Positions 8,125 to 17,800 of a DNA stretch of 47,239 nucleotides are shown in pieces (the stretch's first letter is position 1; every line of letters starts with the position of its first letter). The position numbers and the translations under genes are program-made. Where the stretch lies: assembly GCA_036736205.1 (NCBI GenBank), contig DAINMX010000022.1:1-47239 (forward strand), read 5' to 3'. Source of the stretch: XYA12-FULL-58-9 sp001798605 (GTDB lineage: Bacteria; Myxococcota; XYA12-FULL-58-9). The notes beneath the pieces are model-generated. The model did not search any database and was not told the DNA's origin. It saw nothing but the letters and a program-made list of their open reading frames with translations.

Positions 8125-9531
8125 GTGAAGACCGTTCTGCTTCTGCCTCTGCCCGAGATTGGGCATTGTGCCCCAGCAATACGAATTGCACGGCGGCTGC
8201 GTGCGCGTGGAAACACCGTCAAATGGCTTGCTCTGCCCGCAATATGCGGTCATCTTGAAAACGCGGGAGAAGAGGTTCTCCCCCTGGTGTCTTTGCTTAG
8301 GGGCAATTTGACGGGTCACTTGCAGGAACGCCGTGCCCTCATTGAGGCTGCGGCGGACGGGAGATTTGCACAGTTTGTCAGGGCATTATCTCCTGATGTT
8401 GTGGTGGTTGATGTGATTCTTAGTTTGCTGCTGCTGCCGCTGCAAGAGATAGGTATTCCGGGCCTCACATTGAGCGTGACGCTTCCGGACGACATCGATG
8501 CAAAAGCACTTTCGCCGTGGTTAGACTACACCCCAAGCTCGGGGTTGTGGGGGTCCATTAAACGGAGGGTGTTGTTTGCTGGGTTACACTTGGTCGCATG
8601 GATTCTCCGTCTTTACGACTTTGAGAATCTCGTCGACATGGGGCGCCGTTCTCTCATTGGGCAACAGTTGCCGAAGACCATCCTGCGACGCCCAGGGTTC
8701 ACGGTGCTGTACCACCTGCCGGTGCCTGAGTTGATCGCTTGCTCAGAAACCTTTGATTTTCCGAGAGAGCAAGTGCTTCACCGACACTTCGTGGGACCGT
8801 GCGTGGAAGCCATGAAGAACTTGGTGCCGTTTCCATTCGATGAGTTGGACGGTCGTCCACTCGTCGTCTGCGCCTTCGGCAGTATGGCCCATCGGTATCG
8901 TGGCCACAGGAACGCATTGTGTCGTATTCTCGAAATAGCCAGGGAGCGACCCCAGTGGCAATGGGTGGTATCGACCGGACAAGCGTTTTCAACGTCGACA
9001 GACATCCCGGCAAACGTGATAGCTCGGGAATGGTTGCCGCAGTGGGAGTTACTGCAACGGGCGGCTCTATTCATCACGCACGGCGGCATGGCATCGGTCA
9101 AGGAGTCGATTCTTGCGGGAGTGCCCATGTTGATTATTCCCGGAGCATGCGACCAACCAGGCAATGCTGCCCGCGTGATGCATTGGGGTATGGGTCTCAA
9201 AATCGACGCAAAGGCAACCAAAGGGCGACTGGCCGGTGCCATTGACCGACTGCTCACAGAGCCAGGTTTCCGAGCGGCGACACGCAAAATGCAGGCGCAT
9301 TTCATCAAGGACAATGAATCGAGCCGGGCCGAACAGCTTATCGAGCAAACTGCCGAATGTCCTCTCACTCAGATCCCCTTCACGCCGAGATGGAATCAAT
9401 GGCCGATGGATACGAGAATGCCATCCAAAGATGGTGCCATACCCCCGGCATGCATGGATCTCCATGTTGAGGGCAAAGAGTCTGATAACAACACATTCGT
9501 GTTGAACTCACGCAACGAGCCAAAAGAATAA
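8125..9531 (+). CDS. GT1/MGT-like glycosyltransferase
   Basis: The 468-residue product fits the GT-B fold: an N-terminal Rossmann domain beginning LLLPLPEIGHCAPAIRIARR with the acceptor-side His, and a C-terminal donor domain with the family signature ITHGGMASVKESILAGVPM followed by DQPGNAARV. Such enzymes transfer a sugar from a UDP or dTDP donor to lipids, sterols or secondary metabolites; the acceptor cannot be read from the sequence. The C-terminal 60 residues after the donor domain are an extra, probably disordered tail. GTG 8125 is preferred because AGAAGGAG (8112-8119) sits five bases upstream; TTG 8122 and GTG 8119 are less likely. The kdsD start follows within 10-40 bases, suggesting an operon and perhaps an envelope glycolipid substrate. 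Confidence 0.85.
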   Translation: MKTVLLLPLPEIGHCAPAIRIARRLRARGNTVKWLALPAICGHLENAGEEVLPLVSLLRGNLTGHLQERRALIEAAADGRFAQFVRALSPDVVVVDVILSLLLLPLQEIGIPGLTLSVTLPDDIDAKALSPWLDYTPSSGLWGSIKRRVLFAGLHLVAWILRLYDFENLVDMGRRSLIGQQLPKTILRRPGFTVLYHLPVPELIACSETFDFPREQVLHRHFVGPCVEAMKNLVPFPFDELDGRPLVVCAFGSMAHRYRGHRNALCRILEIARERPQWQWVVSTGQAFSTSTDIPANVIAREWLPQWELLQRAALFITHGGMASVKESILAGVPMLIIPGACDQPGNAARVMHWGMGLKIDAKATKGRLAGAIDRLLTEPGFRAATRKMQAHFIKDNESSRAEQLIEQTAECPLTQIPFTPRWNQWPMDTRMPSKDGAIPPACMDLHVEGKESDNNTFVLNSRNEPKE

Positions 9532-9538
9532 CGGCCCT

Positions 9539-10660
9539 TTGAGCTACATCCAGTCATCTCGAGATCCCATGCGCGAAGGAAGAAAAACCTCAAACCCCGG
9601 TGATAACTCCGCCCAACGCAGAAAAGATGCGCGTGTGCGCGCCGGTCGCGAGTCGAAACGGTCAGCAGGGACACGCGCTGGTACCAGTCACGCGCAAATG
9701 CGCCTAGCACGCGCCAAACAAGTTGTTACTGTGGAGGGCGATGCCGTGCTGGCATTGGTTAATCGCCTAGACCAGGGATTCCTGAAAGCCGTTGATATGA
9801 TTCTCGCGTGCGACGGTCAGACTATTGTCACCGGCATGGGTAAAAGCGGCCTCGTTGGCCAGAAGATCTCGGCGACACTCGCGTCAACGGGCACGCCGTC
9901 TTTGTTTCTGCATGCGGCCGAAGCAGTGCATGGTGACATGGGCCGCATCAAACGGGGCGATGTTGTCTTGGCCCTCTCCTTCAGCGGTGAGTCTGACGAG
10001 ATTCTGCGCCTCATTCAACCGGTGCGAGCCTTTGGTGCCAGCCTCATAGCCTTGACCGGCAAACGCGAATGCACATTGGCCAAGCAAGCAGATGCAGTCA
10101 TTGCCATCGGGCCCGTATCCGAAGCCTGCCCGATGGGTTTGGTACCCACAGCCAGCACCACAGCGATGATGGTGGTTGGCGATGCGCTTGCGATGTGTCT
10201 GTTCGAAGAGCGGGACCTCGATCAGGAGGATTACGCACAGTTTCACCCAGGTGGACAACTCGGACGCAAGCTGATGCGCGTCCAAGAAGTGATGCGCCGC
10301 GATGAGAGTAACCCGGTTGTTCAAGATACTGCGACGTTGCGGGAAGTCATTCGGGTGATGACTGAGACCAAGGGGCGCCCTGGTGCCACCTCCATCGTCG
10401 ACGGACGTGGTCGACTGGTGGGTTTCTTCACTGATGGTGATCTGCGTCGCCTGCTTGAGGCACCTACATTCACATTGGATGTTCTCGCCCGCAATGTAAT
10501 GCATCGAGATCCAAAGGCGGTAAGAACTGAGCAGTTGGCAGTGGAGGTCGCGTGCATTCTGCAAGACCGCAAGATCGACCAGGTGCCGGTTGTCGATGAC
10601 AAGCATCGGCCGGTTGGATTTATCGATATACAAGATATTCTGTCGCTGCGAGTGGTTTGA
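9539..10660 (+). CDS. kdsD: Arabinose-5-phosphate isomerase KdsD/KpsF/GutQ family
   Basis: KdsD converts ribulose-5-phosphate to arabinose-5-phosphate, the first step to Kdo for lipopolysaccharide. The SIS domain shows TGMGKSGLVGQKISATLAST, the HAAEAVHGDMG metal/substrate segment, SFSGESDEI and PTASTTAMMVVGDALA; two CBS domains follow (EVMRRDE..., NVMHRDPKAV...), ending DIQDILSLRVV. The family usually begins close to MRLARAKQVV, ATG 9698 here, giving a typical length near 320 residues. The longer frame from TTG 9539 adds a basic, low-complexity 53-residue extension; ATG 9569 is another option. No strong ribosome-binding site decides the start. It lies directly behind the glycosyltransferase gene and probably shares its transcript. 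Confidence 0.92.
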   Translation: MSYIQSSRDPMREGRKTSNPGDNSAQRRKDARVRAGRESKRSAGTRAGTSHAQMRLARAKQVVTVEGDAVLALVNRLDQGFLKAVDMILACDGQTIVTGMGKSGLVGQKISATLASTGTPSLFLHAAEAVHGDMGRIKRGDVVLALSFSGESDEILRLIQPVRAFGASLIALTGKRECTLAKQADAVIAIGPVSEACPMGLVPTASTTAMMVVGDALAMCLFEERDLDQEDYAQFHPGGQLGRKLMRVQEVMRRDESNPVVQDTATLREVIRVMTETKGRPGATSIVDGRGRLVGFFTDGDLRRLLEAPTFTLDVLARNVMHRDPKAVRTEQLAVEVACILQDRKIDQVPVVDDKHRPVGFIDIQDILSLRVV

Positions 10661-10703
10661 TGGAATGTGAGTCCACGGCACCCAACAGAAGAGAGAGCAT
10701 CCT

Positions 10704-11576
10704 ATGTGTTGGAGTGGTGAAGCATCGGCCGTAATGGCCACCGCAGGCTTTGTCGGTGCAGCGTTCGAATACCGCAAGGCGATCATCAAGAACGTGACCA
10801 CAGGCAAATCTGAGGTCGAGGTTGATGGCTATCTCAGTAGACATCGATTGAGAGCGTTCACTCTCTTCTATTTCTCCTTGATGGAATTGCTGCAGGCGTG
10901 GAACTACATCTACCTCGGCACCCCAGGGCCAATGAATGCCTTGGGGGCGTTCTTGGGGTTTTTGCACATATCGTTTCAGCCCATACCCACGATATGGTTT
11001 GCATTGTCGTTTTTGCCCAAGTCGCGACTTCGTTATTGGTTTGCGCGGGGCACCATCATTGCCACAATCTCCTCCGCCCTGTTTCTCCTCAAGGGGATTC
11101 TCAATCCATCCCTTCCAGGTTGCTTCGCCGTCCAATGCATGCCCGGAGACAGCGTGCTCGCAATCATTCAGGGGCATGGTGTCATGGGATGCTCGCCGGA
11201 CATGCTCTTCAAATCCTATCCGGGGGAGTGGCACATCGCATGGCAGTGGGCGATGAACTCGTGCGGTTGGATTGCCAGCGCAGGATACACCTTCGTCGCC
11301 TTCGGTCTTCCGGCTCTCGCCGGAAGCTACCGCATCATGCTCTACTCATTTGCCCTCGGACCTCTCCTTGCGTATTTCCTCACCGGCAACCCCGACGAGT
11401 GGGCGGCGATCTGGTGCCTACTCTCCATTGGATTCCTAACCGTGGCGAAGCTCCCGTTCATCAGAGGGTTCATGACGGTCGAGCATGAGAGCTGGAAGGA
11501 CACTTTCGAGTGGCTGCAGCAGACGGTGGGCAGAGTGGCTGACGGGATCGAAGCATTCACTCTACAGTCTAAGTGA
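10704..11576 (+). CDS. Polytopic membrane protein of the MCWSGEAS (DUF5765-like) family
   Basis: The 290-residue product begins MCWSGEASAVMATAGFVGAA, a start I associate with a small family of uncharacterised integral membrane proteins (DUF5765-like, recalled without a search). About seven hydrophobic helices are visible, e.g. FTLFYFSLMELLQAWNYIYL, IPTIWFALSFL and ALGPLLAYFLTG. Several Cys and His residues lie in or near loops (FAVQCMPGD, GHGVMGC, EWHIAW) and could bind a metal or cofactor, but no catalytic motif is known to me. AGAGAGAG lies shortly before the ATG. It is 43 bases behind kdsD on the same strand and convergent with the phospholipase D-like gene. Confidence 0.8.
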   Translation: MCWSGEASAVMATAGFVGAAFEYRKAIIKNVTTGKSEVEVDGYLSRHRLRAFTLFYFSLMELLQAWNYIYLGTPGPMNALGAFLGFLHISFQPIPTIWFALSFLPKSRLRYWFARGTIIATISSALFLLKGILNPSLPGCFAVQCMPGDSVLAIIQGHGVMGCSPDMLFKSYPGEWHIAWQWAMNSCGWIASAGYTFVAFGLPALAGSYRIMLYSFALGPLLAYFLTGNPDEWAAIWCLLSIGFLTVAKLPFIRGFMTVEHESWKDTFEWLQQTVGRVADGIEAFTLQSK

Positions 11577-11621
11577 TCGTCACTCCAAGTGTTCGTCGGT
11601 CCGGCTTGTGATCTCGAGCCC

Positions 11622-12770
11622 TCAGAGAAAGACGCGGAGCTTGTAGAAGATCTGTTCCAGTATCTTCTCGTGAGGCTCGCGACGGTGCCAGGTTGCCTGG
11701 TCGATGCTGTGCGAGAGCATCAGATCGTCTTCAAATTGCTGGTCCAGGGCTCGACCAAGTGTTGCATCCACGCAGGCGACGGTCGCCTCAAGGTCGTGCA
11801 GAAGGCTGCGGTGGTTGAAATTGTAGCTGCCTATGGTGCACCAACAGCCGTCAATGACCGCGGACTTGGCGTGCAGTACTTGCTGGTGCCACTCGTAGAC
11901 CTCAATTCCTCGCTCCATCAATGGTTGGTAAAGGGCACGGGCCGCGTAGAGCACTGGCGGCACGTCGGTGGCACCGGCGAGCAACAATTGCACGCGCACA
12001 CCGCGCGCGGCGGCCTTGCCTAGGGCGCGTTGAACCGAATGAGTGGGTACGAAGTATGCGTTGGTGATCCGCACCGTTTCACGGGCCCGCTCAATGGCGG
12101 CCACGTAGGCGCGCTGAATGACATAACGGTGCGCAATGCGACTTTCCAGCACTTGCGCCGAGACCTCCCCTCGAGATGTTGCCGGTGCCAATCGATAGTC
12201 CCAGTTGTCACCGGTCAGGCGACGCCAAGTGCGATTGAAGATTCTCGTCATCTCGCGCGCCGCGGGTCCCTCCACCTTGGCTTGCATGTCGTGCCAACCT
12301 TCGCCACCCCACTGCAGGGGCGCGTAATTGTTGCCGACGTTGAGGCCGCCGATGAACCCGATCTCATCGTCTACCACAAGCATCTTGCGATGATCGCGAC
12401 GCCGTAGAGTCCAAGCCGGACGCCAGGCGCTCGGTCGACGATAAATAATGAAACTCCCACCCGCCTCGACAAAGGGCGCAAAGAATCCCTCGTCTGTGAG
12501 GAACGACCCGAGCCCGTCAATCATCAGGCGGACCGGGATGCCGGCACGAACACGCTCGATGAGGGCATCTCGGAATCGTACGCCGGTTGTGTCCCCAGCA
12601 AAGATGTAACTGGCCATGGCAATCGATTGCTTGGCCCGCGCGATCGCGTCGAGCATGGCGGGAAACGCCTCGGCACCATCGATTAGGAGCTGCACACGAT
12701 TGTTGGGAACCACTCGCCGACCTTCGAGACGGTGTTCACCTTGGCGCGCGAGCGATGTCGAGCGGAACAT
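11622..12770 (-). CDS. Phospholipase D family protein, cardiolipin synthase-like
   Basis: The 382-residue product has two HKD motifs, H127-x-K129-x4-D134 in HRKMLVVD and H300-x-K302-x4-D307 in HAKSAVID, each followed by the usual Gly/Ser-Asn segment (GGLNVGNNY, GSYNFNHRS). This two-domain layout without N-terminal membrane helices is that of ClsB-like cardiolipin synthases, which condense phosphatidylglycerol with another phospholipid at the inner membrane; other PLD-family transphosphatidylases are possible. The plsC-like gene lies 109 bases upstream on the same strand, which supports a phospholipid role. Confidence 0.9.
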   Translation of the reverse strand: MFRSTSLARQGEHRLEGRRVVPNNRVQLLIDGAEAFPAMLDAIARAKQSIAMASYIFAGDTTGVRFRDALIERVRAGIPVRLMIDGLGSFLTDEGFFAPFVEAGGSFIIYRRPSAWRPAWTLRRRDHRKMLVVDDEIGFIGGLNVGNNYAPLQWGGEGWHDMQAKVEGPAAREMTRIFNRTWRRLTGDNWDYRLAPATSRGEVSAQVLESRIAHRYVIQRAYVAAIERARETVRITNAYFVPTHSVQRALGKAAARGVRVQLLLAGATDVPPVLYAARALYQPLMERGIEVYEWHQQVLHAKSAVIDGCWCTIGSYNFNHRSLLHDLEATVACVDATLGRALDQQFEDDLMLSHSIDQATWHRREPHEKILEQIFYKLRVFL

Positions 12771-12879
12771 CGCTTCAGTCTATCCAGAACCTAAGCATCC
12801 TGCCATGACCACCGGCAATATCCGTGAAGATACTGCACAACACTGGGAGCCGGCTGCTCAGGATGATCGAATGGTTCGT

Positions 12880-13752
12880 TCAATCTGGTTCCATCTCACG
12901 GAGCGCGAGCTGCATCTTGGTGCGCACGGCATCGATGTCATCGACCAGGGTCGCGCGTGTCCATTGATGGGTCTCGATGGGAGCCAAAAAACGCACGCGG
13001 ATGGTGCCTGGAAACGGAACCAGTCGGTGGCGAGGCATGAGCGCGTAAGCGCCAGCCGCAACTATTGGGTAGATGGGTACGCCCGCCTGCAAGGCGAGAT
13101 GAAAGGCACCTTTCTTGAATGGTTGCAGTTCGCCGTCCTGGGAACGCGTGCCCTCGGGTAACATGACCACAGACAACCGCTCCTTCTGCATCTGTTTCAC
13201 CAAGCGCCTGAGAGTTTCGTGTGCCCGTCTGGGGTTGCGGCGGTCCAACAACGCAAATCGTAGTGCCCACCAAGCGATGTTGATGCCAGGCACAAACATG
13301 AGTTCGCGTTTGCCGACATAAACCGAGGCGGGCGGCGCAATGAGAGCTCCCCACATGATGTCTAGGGTGCTCGGATGATTGATGATCACCACTCGAGATC
13401 TGCGGTCCAGAAGGGTCGAGGGATTGTCGAGAACGACTCGCACACCACACAAACCCAGAGAGATGCGTGCCCACCAATGCACAGCTGGTGCCATCAATGC
13501 ACGGCTGAGTAAACGCATGGTCAACAAGGTGAACAACAGGAAAGCCGTGCAGTAAACGAGAGTGAACGCCCACGCCAACGGAAAACTGATCACGCCGCGA
13601 GTCCAACATAAGGCGGTGGTCAACTTTCCCGCCCGATACCCCAATGCTACCACGTTGGGAACATATCCCAGGCCGGTCGGAGAGGACACCTGGCAAATCG
13701 ATTCTGCCCTCTGCTTGCGACTGCCGGTCGCCCCTGTTCTTGGGCGAAACAA
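12880..13752 (-). CDS. plsC: 1-acyl-sn-glycerol-3-phosphate acyltransferase (PlsC family)
   Basis: PlsC acylates lysophosphatidic acid to phosphatidic acid at the inner membrane. The catalytic HX4D motif is NHPSTLD (His126, Asp131), the phosphate-binding motif is PEGTRS (Glu200-Gly201-Thr202-Arg203), and VPIYPIVAAG is the usual fourth block. A hydrophobic helix (residues 55-80) precedes the catalytic part. The first 40 residues are weakly conserved in character, so the true start may be further in. It is divergent from the calpain-like gene and upstream of the phospholipase D-like gene, with which it may form a lipid-synthesis unit. Confidence 0.92.
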   Translation of the reverse strand: MFRPRTGATGSRKQRAESICQVSSPTGLGYVPNVVALGYRAGKLTTALCWTRGVISFPLAWAFTLVYCTAFLLFTLLTMRLLSRALMAPAVHWWARISLGLCGVRVVLDNPSTLLDRRSRVVIINHPSTLDIMWGALIAPPASVYVGKRELMFVPGINIAWWALRFALLDRRNPRRAHETLRRLVKQMQKERLSVVMLPEGTRSQDGELQPFKKGAFHLALQAGVPIYPIVAAGAYALMPRHRLVPFPGTIRVRFLAPIETHQWTRATLVDDIDAVRTKMQLALREMEPD

Positions 13753-13854
13753 CCACGCAACTGGACCGATAATGATTCAGCATATATGGAAATTCACGGA
13801 GCTGAAGGTCACATCGTTGGGACCTCTTTTTGGGGTGTGGACGAGGAGAAGTTC

Positions 13855-14877
13855 GTGACGAGAATCAAGAGGTCTGGTCAAAGGGTCCGAAGGCGCCATC
13901 ACGAAGTGCAACAGGAGATTGTCACACCAAAGCCGTCCACCACCGATGACTTCAAGACCAAGTCCACGCGTCACGAGCGGCCTGTACGTGATGTGGTCGA
14001 ACGCTTGCCAAAAAAGTCTGGTCCCATAGGTGCTCGCTTCGAGATTGCTCTGGCGCCCGCACTGATGGCGATAAGTCGCATCGGATCCGACCACCCCAAA
14101 TCTCTGACGTCCATCGCAGGACCTTTGACGCACAATGGTGTTTCCTTTCGTGACGTCAACCAAGACGAGTTCAGTGATTGTCATTTTCTCAGTGGATTGG
14201 TTTCTTGGGCCGAGTGTGATCCTACAATCGTCTCGCGACTGATCAAGCAGCGCGACGAAAACCACTCTACCGTCACACTTCACAACAAGAAGATGGAGCC
14301 GGTTGAACTGGATATCGATCATCGTAAGCTCGTGCGCGGCGTGCGAGCGCACGGCGAAGATGAGGGAGCGATTGAGTTGTGGCCGCTCATCATCGAAAAC
14401 GCTTTCATGCAGCTCAAGGGAAATCCGGAGCGAATCGACTATGGTTGGGCGGACAAGAGTTTGGAGTGTCTCACGGGCAGGCCCTATTCGCGTGTGTTCT
14501 TGCACAACCCTGACAAACATCCCGCACAAATCGATGAGATCTGGCGAATCTTGCTGGCCCGCTCCCACGCCACGGAAAAAAAACCCGATGCTTGGGAGTG
14601 CAAGTTGACGTCACCCGCCGCTGCCACCTCTCAGTACCTGCGCAAGAGCAGATTCACCAGATTTATCCGGCTGCGCGGTACCAACAAGAAGATTGCACCA
14701 CGCCATGCATACGCGATTGTCGGCCTCGGTGAAAACGCTGAGCTCGGTCGCTACGTGGTGCTGCACGACCAACGTGGACGGGTTCGTCACCTCGAAAATA
14801 ATGGCACCGTTCGACTCAGTATGGCCGAGTTTCTGCAGCAGTATCGGTGGCTGCACGTCTCCCGCGAACCGTGGTAA
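13855..14877 (+). CDS. Calpain-like cysteine protease (C2 family)
   Basis: The 340-residue product resembles the calpain protease core. Counting from the upstream ATG 13786, the block QDEFSDCHFL matches calpain QGxxGDCWFL with Gln126 as oxyanion residue and Cys132 as nucleophile. ELWPLIIENAFMQLKG matches the LWxxLLEKAYAKLxG block, SLECLTGRP the following ALxxLTG block, and PRHAYAIVG carries catalytic His307. The block that normally reads RNPWG with catalytic Asn is HDQRG here, putting Asp328 in the Asn position. The end (MAEFLQQYRWLHV) matches the calpain core end. There is no signal peptide and no EF-hand or C2 domain. GTG 13855 is preferred since GAGGAGA (13843-13849) precedes it; ATG 13786 lacks a ribosome-binding site. 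Target and activation are unknown; a pseudoprotease is possible. Its stop is 7 bases from that of the convergent glycosidase-like gene. Confidence 0.78.
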   Translation: MTRIKRSGQRVRRRHHEVQQEIVTPKPSTTDDFKTKSTRHERPVRDVVERLPKKSGPIGARFEIALAPALMAISRIGSDHPKSLTSIAGPLTHNGVSFRDVNQDEFSDCHFLSGLVSWAECDPTIVSRLIKQRDENHSTVTLHNKKMEPVELDIDHRKLVRGVRAHGEDEGAIELWPLIIENAFMQLKGNPERIDYGWADKSLECLTGRPYSRVFLHNPDKHPAQIDEIWRILLARSHATEKKPDAWECKLTSPAAATSQYLRKSRFTRFIRLRGTNKKIAPRHAYAIVGLGENAELGRYVVLHDQRGRVRHLENNGTVRLSMAEFLQQYRWLHVSREPW

Positions 14878-14884
14878 CCCAGGA

Positions 14885-17800
14885 TCAGTCGTCGCACCCA
14901 GCGATGTTTCTAAGAACAATGAATGTCAGATCGCCAGGACGGTTGGTTGTCGAACTTTCCCTGCCGGTTGGGGGAATGGTCACATAGGTGGCCGAGAGAG
15001 CCGAATCCCAATTCAATTGATTGTAAGGAGAAAAATTCCATTCTGCATTGTAGGTGCCGGTGTCAGCGCCCCATGTCCAATACCACTGGACCCTGTAATT
15101 GTCATACGACAAGCTCAATGCACCGTTTGCCAGATAGAACCTGTAGCCGCCTGCCAAAGCCATCTCTGCGAAATTGTCAGCACCCGGGAAGTAGGTCAGA
15201 TAGCCTGATTCATCACCATTGTTGAAGCGCTGCGGCGCATCATCCTTAATCTTCGGGAAGGCCGTCATGATTTCTTGCATATTGTTGTACAACGGCGAGG
15301 TCGGTTCGTTGTCCGTTTGGCGAAGCTTGTTGTAGCACGCTCCCTGGTAGTTCTGGACGATGAAAGAACGGTTGTGTACCCATCCCGCGACTGGTTTGCA
15401 GGCATGGTTGGGCAATATGGAATAGAGAACCTCATGCGGCCCAAAGGGCTCCGATGTCGCGCCACTGGCATGGGAAAACGTGGTCTTGAACGTGTGGCCA
15501 CTCAGTGCGCTATCGGCGAATGGCACCTGCGCCATGAATGTACTCAGCCCGTCGAGGTTGCGCTCGAAGTTCCCATGATAGGGATCTGAGGAATCGCTGT
15601 ACCCGGGGTCTTTTGGTTCACTGTAATAATTCCAATAGTGGCCGAGCGCATAGCGTTCGTATCCCCAGTAGGTAGCACCGGCTACGCCCGAAAAGGGCAT
15701 GCCCCAGTTGCGGTTGTGCCAATTGACGTCGACACACGTGAATGCGGCCGGAACCACGTCGCCCAGGGTGTATTCATTAACCATCACAGGCTTGGTTGGT
15801 ATGACTGGAGAAATTGTGGCATCCTGGCATCTCTGCACTTCTTCCGACGCGAGACGGACTGTTGCTTCGCGATTGCCATAAATGTGAGCCGAGATGACAT
15901 CGATATTTGGCTTGGTCCATATCAATCTCAGGTTCATCGTCGAAAATACGGATGGAGCCGGTGGCAGGTTCAGACCCATCCAATTGTCATTTCGACACAC
16001 ACCATAGTAGCCGTACGACGCCGTCGTGAGTTGCTTGCTCCCAAGCCCCTTGAGATAACCCGCCATCTCATTGGCCCAATTGGCGACATCTTCATTGAAG
16101 GTAGCCGCCACCCAACCCGGCGTGGTCCAATAGGACTGAAGTGGCTCCTGCCCTGAGACGTGAGTATTGGCGAGCATGTCGAGCTCAGTCATCATCTCGT
16201 AGAGGAATATGTGAGGTGAATATCCAAAGCGGGAATGGATGTAGCGGAGCTTCTTTTTGTAGATTTGTTTGGCGTTGGCGTCGGTGAAGAACTGTCGAGA
16301 ATCCGTAACTCCTTCGACACCCTTGAGTTGCCAATTGGACTTCAAGTCGCTCGGCGTTTGGCCCGGATAGGTCTCGTGGGGGACGGCGTTGTTGTACGGA
16401 TTCCATGGCCAGTTTTGGGAACGATCCCAGCATCCATCGTACAGAGGATCATCGGGATTGATGGGCACGGCATTGGGATCATAGTCAGAGTTGTATTCCA
16501 GACCGAGTATTGCGTAGATGCCCTTCTCTTCGAGCAGATCCACATAGTTGTCCATTTCCCCCATTTCGATTTGGCGCGTGCTGTAGTTGTTGAGTCTTTC
16601 CCGTTCAACACCCAAACCACCGGAGGCAAGGAACAGACGGGTCAGGTTGCCGCCCTGCCCCGTACCTTCCTCTTGGGTATCCGTCAGGTAGTCGAAATGC
16701 CGCTGGAACTGCTCGCTTACGTATGGAAAGACACGCGTGTGACCATGGGGCTGTTCAGTTTGATTGGCTTTAGGGCAGCCATATTCACCTATTCCACGGT
16801 GAGGAATGAAGTTCGTACCCATGGGGTAGAAGAGCTCGTTCGGATTGTCCGCGTAGACGAAGTATTTGCGGTTATCTGCAACCTTGATGAACCCGGGATC
16901 ATTGGATGTCGTCACGCTGAACGTCACTTGACCCTGCTTGAGCAACACGCCTCCAACCTGGACCGTGATCACGCTCGACCACTCACCCACCTGGTTTGGC
17001 GCAAAGCGGATTCGCCATTCATAGTCGGTTGGCATTTGCACCCAGTCTAAGGTTTTCGGATTGGTGAACTGGGGCGGGGGATCGTTGACCGGATAGGTGC
17101 CGCAGGCAGGGCGCACGTTTTCTTGGACGAGATAGGGTACATAATAGAAACCGTACCGCCTGGTCATCTGTCCCCCGGGACTCATAAAGTCGGCGATGAT
17201 GTCGATGTGGTCCGGATCGTAGGGATTCAGAATCGTGCCACTCGCGCGTTGTGCATGGTAGTTGGCGGTCCCTGGCTTGTATACGCCCGTGCTGTCACCC
17301 AAAAAGGTGGCGATGCGACTGCCTAACTCCGGCAGCGCCATGCCGATCTCGAGTTTTCGATAGAGCACACGTTCGGCCACAGGGGTGAGAACAGACGCCA
17401 GCTCAGTCGCAATACTTACGATCTTCGTGGAAGAGCCGGCGGAATTCGTGCACGTCAACGTGTAGATCTTGGGATTCGTGAGGGTGACATTCCTTGAGCC
17501 TCCGCTCGTCATTGAACCTATGTCAGGGTCGATGCTGCATGCAGCCGTAGGGTTTGGTGCGGACGCATAACTCCACGTCCAGGTGATCGAGGTTGACACC
17601 CCAGACGTCACATTGGACGGCGTGGCAGTGAAGGCGGATATTTGGGGCGGCACGAGCGCCGCAACAACGTTAACCGTGGTCTGCGCGGTGTGGCTGCCCG
17701 CCGTGTTGGTACACGTCAAGGTGTAGGTCGTGGCGGCATTAATCGTGACAGGGGTCCCCACGCCTGGGGTCAAGGTCCCCACAGTGTTGTCAATCGCACA

